A stretch of 7,374 nucleotides of DNA from Patescibacteria group bacterium (lineage in GTDB: Bacteria; Patescibacteriota; Minisyncoccia; Phycocordibacterales; GWA1-40-21), in assembly GCA_018971765.1 (NCBI GenBank), contig JAGXAA010000047.1:1-7374 (forward strand). The letters run 5' to 3'. Position 1 is the first letter of the stretch. The number at the start of each line of letters is the position of its first letter. The notes beneath the pieces were generated by a model, which made no database searches, was not told where the DNA came from, and was given only the letters and a program-made list of their open reading frames with translations. Shown one piece after another: positions 5,441 through 7,374 of this stretch. A program made the translations under genes and the position numbers.

Positions 5441-5935
5441 TTAGGCGGCTTTGAAACCGCTCATCATCACGAAGCCCATGCCCGCCATCTGATTCGCTTC
5501 GGGGCCGGTGATGCCGAGCTTCTCCGGCGTGATGACGTCCCAGAGACCGAGAACCTTCCCGAGAGCGAACAACTGGAACACTGCTCCCTGGTCACCGATC
5601 TCACCGCCGACCTCAATGTACGAGAGACCACCGGCGAGACGCTCCGGTTGCGGGTAGGTCTTGAGAATGGCGACGAGCTCGTCCTTGTATTGCTCCGCCT
5701 TGGCCTTGTCCACGCCGACGACGATGAAGTGGAGGTCCACCTTCTCGATGCCGTCCTTCGCCTGCGACTCGTGAGGCATGGCGTAGATGTGCGAACCACC
5801 GGGGAGTTTGTCTAGGTTGTCGCCTTCCTTGAAGTTCACGGCATCCACGAGCTTGGGGTCACCTTCAATCTCCTCGCCCTTCCGAAGTTGAGCGGTGGTC
5901 TCCCGAAGGATCTGACATAGTCTGCCGAGTTTCAT
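5441..5935 (-). CDS. Conserved-looking protein of unknown function, 164 aa, GC-rich codon use
   Basis: The protein starts MKLGRLCQILRETTAQL. The start is chosen at 5935 because AAGGAG (5948-5943) lies 7 nt upstream; an in-frame ATG at 5974 would add 13 residues and run through the leader. It appears soluble, with no signal peptide or membrane helix. There is a charged N-terminal helix (1-24), a middle segment LPGGSHIYAMPHES (44-57) next to a strand-like VDLHFIVVGVD (66-76), then YIEVGGEIGDQGAVFQLF (106-123), and a Gly/Met-rich end. I do not recognise the family. Codons strongly prefer G or C at third positions (AAG, GAG, GAC, CTC, GGC), unlike the A/T-ending neighbours, which suggests horizontal origin or selection for high expression. 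The gene has its own promoter(s), a leader hairpin and a terminator. The insertion sequence lies just upstream, facing away. Confidence 0.85.
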   Translation of the reverse strand: MKLGRLCQILRETTAQLRKGEEIEGDPKLVDAVNFKEGDNLDKLPGGSHIYAMPHESQAKDGIEKVDLHFIVVGVDKAKAEQYKDELVAILKTYPQPERLAGGLSYIEVGGEIGDQGAVFQLFALGKVLGLWDVITPEKLGITGPEANQMAGMGFVMMSGFKAA

Positions 5936-5936
5936 A

Positions 5937-5948
5937 CTCCTTCTCCTT
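5937..5948 (-). promoter_or_regulatory. Strong Shine-Dalgarno of the 164-aa gene
   Basis: AAGGAG occurs twice in tandem. The upstream copy (5948-5943) has ideal 7-nt spacing to the ATG at 5935 and settles the start. Confidence 0.75.
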
Positions 5949-5970
5949 TCGTTTTTGGAATGTGCTGTTA

Positions 5971-5987
5971 CCACGATTCCCTCGTGG
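5971..5987 (-). promoter_or_regulatory. Leader hairpin upstream of the 164-aa gene
   Basis: CCACGA and TCGTGG form a perfect 6-bp stem with a 5-nt loop, in the roughly 80-nt 5' leader and about 22 nt before the SD. No T-run follows, so it is not a terminator. A role in mRNA stability or regulation is possible. Confidence 0.4.
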
Positions 5988-6022
5988 CAGGGGTACCGGT
6001 TTCTATGATTCCGATATTATTA

Positions 6023-6051
6023 AGCATAGCATATTACTGGCTGAAAGCCAA
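6023..6051 (-). promoter_or_regulatory. Main promoter of the 164-aa gene
   Basis: On the - strand TTGGCT (6051-6046), a 17-bp spacer, then TATGCT (6028-6023) preceded by TGC, an extended -10. The predicted start is near 6016. The site lies outside the insertion sequence. Confidence 0.6.
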
Positions 6052-6057
6052 GTCGAC

Positions 6058-6085
6058 ATTATACCTCATAATAAATGTTGCCCAA
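6058..6085 (-). promoter_or_regulatory. Second, IS-junction promoter candidate
   Basis: On the - strand TTGGGC (6085-6080) lies inside the insertion-sequence end. A 16-bp spacer follows, then a perfect TATAAT (6063-6058) across the junction. The -35 half comes from the element and the -10 from the target, so it would be a hybrid outward promoter reading into the 164-aa gene. The -35 is weak. Confidence 0.35.
6060..6082 (+). repeat. Left terminal inverted repeat
   Basis: It reads TATACC-TCATAATAAA-TGTTGCC. It matches the reverse complement of 7347-7370 at all but two positions, apart from one extra base in the right copy. Weaker similarity continues inward to a shared TGGAT near 6097. Confidence 0.75.
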
Positions 6086-6089
6086 CTTG

Positions 6090-6140
6090 CCATGGATAGT
6101 TCATAAATAGGTTACCGTAGTTTCCATATGAACATGGAAA
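6090..6140 (+). promoter_or_regulatory. Alternative hairpins over the transposase start codon
   Basis: TTTCCAT (6121-6127) pairs with ATGGAAA (6134-6140), leaving the first ATG in the 6-nt loop. Alternatively GTTCAT (6099-6104) plus CCAT (6090-6093) can pair with ATGAAC-ATGG (6128-6137), burying both possible start codons. The two folds exclude each other. No SD is present. Confidence 0.4.
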
Positions 6141-7309
6141 CAAAAAAAGAAATATTTGAGCGGTATAAGGACGAGTATTTCAAGGCAAAAGCCTTGAAAA
6201 GAGGAGGTCGGCGAGAACAGACGAGGATATTGGACACTGTCTGCGAAGTAACGGGCATTCATCGCAAATCGGCGGCGAGGAAGTTCAATCATCTTCAAAA
6301 ACGCGGCTCCCTCGTTTCGGAAACCAGAGGTCGTCCCGTGTATTACACTCCGGATGCCGCAGCGGCGCTTAAGGATGTCTGGGACGCGAGCAATGGACTC
6401 TGCGGAGAGTTGCTTCACCCTATGATTCAAGAGTACGCGGAGATATTCAAACGGGACGGGTTATGGAATCATTCAGAGGAGGTGACCGGGAAGCTTTTGG
6501 CTATGAGTGAAATGACGGTTAAGAGAAGAGCGGATAATTTTGAGAAAGTTAAGCGGAAAGGCCAAGGATTTTCCTCAACTTCTCCTTCAAACATCAAAAC
6601 AATAATTCCAATCTCCGTCGGCGAGTGGAAGGACGCGGATCCGGGGGTGGAGCAAGAAGACACGGTAGCTCATTGCGGATCAACTCTCAAAGGCGATTTC
6701 ACCTATACGCTGAACGCCACCGATGTTCCAACGCTCTGGAATATTCTGCGAGCCCAGTGGAACAAAGGACAAGAAGCGACCAGAGAAAGCGAAGAATATG
6801 TGAGGAAGAACTTGCCGTTTCCCTATTTGCGCAGACATACCGATACGGGAGGAGAATTCATCGCTTGGGAGGCGAAGAAGTGGGGCGAGACTAATTCAAT
6901 CAAGCTGACGAGAAGCCGGCCGCGCAAGAAAAACGACAATCCTCACGTTGAAGAAAGAAACGGCCACATTGTGAGGAAGTATGCCTGGTACATTCGCCTT
7001 GACGCGAGAGAGACAGTGGATGCGCTCAACAATCTTTACGTCGTTTTGAACTTGCACGCCAACCATTTCATCGCCTCGAGAAAAACAATGAGCAATGTCC
7101 GTGTCGGGGCGAAATACAAACGGACATACGAGAAAGCCATGACTCCATACCGCAGAGTCCTTGCTCATCCAAAGATTTCAAACGAAGCCAAAGAGAAACT
7201 CCGCCTTGAGCATATTAAACTTAACCCTGCCTCCCTGTTAAAAGAAATTGGAAGATTGCAAACGATATTGTATGATACGCAGAGGAAACACGGCAATCGA
7301 ATGTTTTAA
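6128..7309 (+). CDS. IS transposase, integrase-like DDE catalytic core
   Basis: A 393-aa transposase expected to cut and join the element ends. Residues about 31-54 form a helix-turn-helix (ILDTVCEVTGIHRKSAARKF). The RNase H-like core carries the triad D178 (EQEDTVAHCG), D239 (LRRHTDTGGEF) and E275 (NDNPHVEERNG). The linked signatures VAHCG, LPFP...DTGGEF and RSRP-x-KKND...VE-x-x-NG identify the group of rve-type transposases widespread in Proteobacteria and in candidate-phyla genomes; I cannot fix the ISfinder family name. The basic C-terminus and length are normal and no frameshift is seen. Two in-frame ATGs (6128, 6134) lack an SD and sit in a hairpin. A weak promoter (TTGCCC 6078-6083, CATAAA 6102-6107) may drive it from the left repeat. 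The third-base bias resembles the chromosome more than the 164-aa gene. Confidence 0.9.
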   Translation: MNMETKKEIFERYKDEYFKAKALKRGGRREQTRILDTVCEVTGIHRKSAARKFNHLQKRGSLVSETRGRPVYYTPDAAAALKDVWDASNGLCGELLHPMIQEYAEIFKRDGLWNHSEEVTGKLLAMSEMTVKRRADNFEKVKRKGQGFSSTSPSNIKTIIPISVGEWKDADPGVEQEDTVAHCGSTLKGDFTYTLNATDVPTLWNILRAQWNKGQEATRESEEYVRKNLPFPYLRRHTDTGGEFIAWEAKKWGETNSIKLTRSRPRKKNDNPHVEERNGHIVRKYAWYIRLDARETVDALNNLYVVLNLHANHFIASRKTMSNVRVGAKYKRTYEKAMTPYRRVLAHPKISNEAKEKLRLEHIKLNPASLLKEIGRLQTILYDTQRKHGNRMF

Positions 7310-7346
7310 AATCAATAAAATTCGGCCAAGACATCCAGAAAATTAC
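7310..7346 (+). other. Non-coding right end of the insertion sequence
   Basis: This AT-rich stretch lies between the transposase stop and the right inverted repeat. There is no terminator hairpin, so transcription from the element may continue outward. Confidence 0.4.
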
Positions 7347-7370
7347 GGCAACACTTTATTATGAACTATA
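7347..7370 (-). repeat. Right terminal inverted repeat
   Basis: Read on the - strand it gives TATAGT-TCATAATAAA-G-TGTTGCC, matching the left end with two mismatches and one inserted G. It ends 4 bp before the window edge. Confidence 0.75.
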
Positions 7371-7374
7371 GCGG

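Larger units (their letters stand above)
6060..7370 (+). mobile_element. Insertion sequence, about 1.3 kb, DDE (rve-like) transposase
   Basis: A single transposase gene is bracketed by imperfect terminal inverted repeats (6060-6082 and 7370-7347). The outermost TATA at each end could instead be a 4-bp target duplication, because TATA is its own reverse complement; the element proper would then be 6064-7366. Only 4 bp of right flank are present. The element looks intact. Confidence 0.75.

Noticed and set aside
5467..5799. 110-codon second - strand frame inside the 164-aa gene
   Set aside because: It is rich in Ser/Arg/Thr as expected from a shifted GC-rich frame, with no own start signal.
5348..5815. 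155-codon + strand frame opposite the 164-aa gene
   Set aside because: This is the usual antisense frame of a GC3-rich gene. The - strand frame has the SD, promoter and terminator.
6101..6430. 109-codon - strand frame over the transposase start
   Set aside because: It is antisense to the conserved transposase N-terminus, with no SD or recognisable domain.

Overview
This 7.4 kb window looks like a chromosomal piece of a Patescibacteria (candidate phyla radiation, probably Parcubacteria-like) genome. That is an inference from: AT-rich, Lys/Ile-rich housekeeping genes; starts that mostly lack Shine-Dalgarno (SD) sequences; short operons; and a proton-pump-type P-type ATPase close to informational genes. 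There is no rRNA or other decisive marker, so the taxonomy is not proven.

Layout. (1) Positions 2-91, + strand: last 29 codons of a gene whose body lies outside the window, most like the C-terminus of a DDE transposase. It runs tail-to-tail into mutM. (2) Positions 1620-83, - strand: a DNA-repair operon, ruvA (Holliday-junction branch migration) then mutM/fpg (8-oxoguanine and Fapy glycosylase), 20 bp apart. (3) Positions 1621-1731: a divergent promoter region with a 17-bp dyad. On the ruvA side the -10 box sits so close to the start that the message should be leaderless. (4) Positions 1649-2165, + strand: a self-contained transcription unit with two small ORFs (49 and 62 codons), each with a textbook SD, closed by a strong terminator. 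(5) Positions 2173-2575, + strand: rpsT (ribosomal protein S20) with its own promoter, a leader made of AGCT heptamers, and a terminator. (6) Positions 2606-5066, + strand: a complete 796-aa P3A-like (H+-transporting) ATPase. (7) Positions 5067-5360: about 300 bp of short GC-rich hairpins with no recognised gene. (8) Positions 5935-5441, - strand: an unrecognised 164-aa protein with very GC-rich codon use, strong SD, leader hairpin, promoter and terminator. (9) About 6060-7370: a 1.3-kb insertion sequence with imperfect terminal inverted repeats and an apparently intact 393-aa DDE transposase.

How it fits together. ruvA and mutM form a small repair module, and rpsT and the ATPase are independent housekeeping units. 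The right third is accessory. The insertion sequence appears to have landed in a TATAAT box upstream of the 164-aa gene: removing the element and one copy of a candidate TATA target duplication restores an uninterrupted CCGCTATAATG on the - strand. The element may therefore have split one promoter of that gene and replaced it with a hybrid promoter, while a second promoter closer to the gene stayed intact. The best candidates for something undescribed are the 164-aa orphan gene and the two-peptide unit at 1732-2113.
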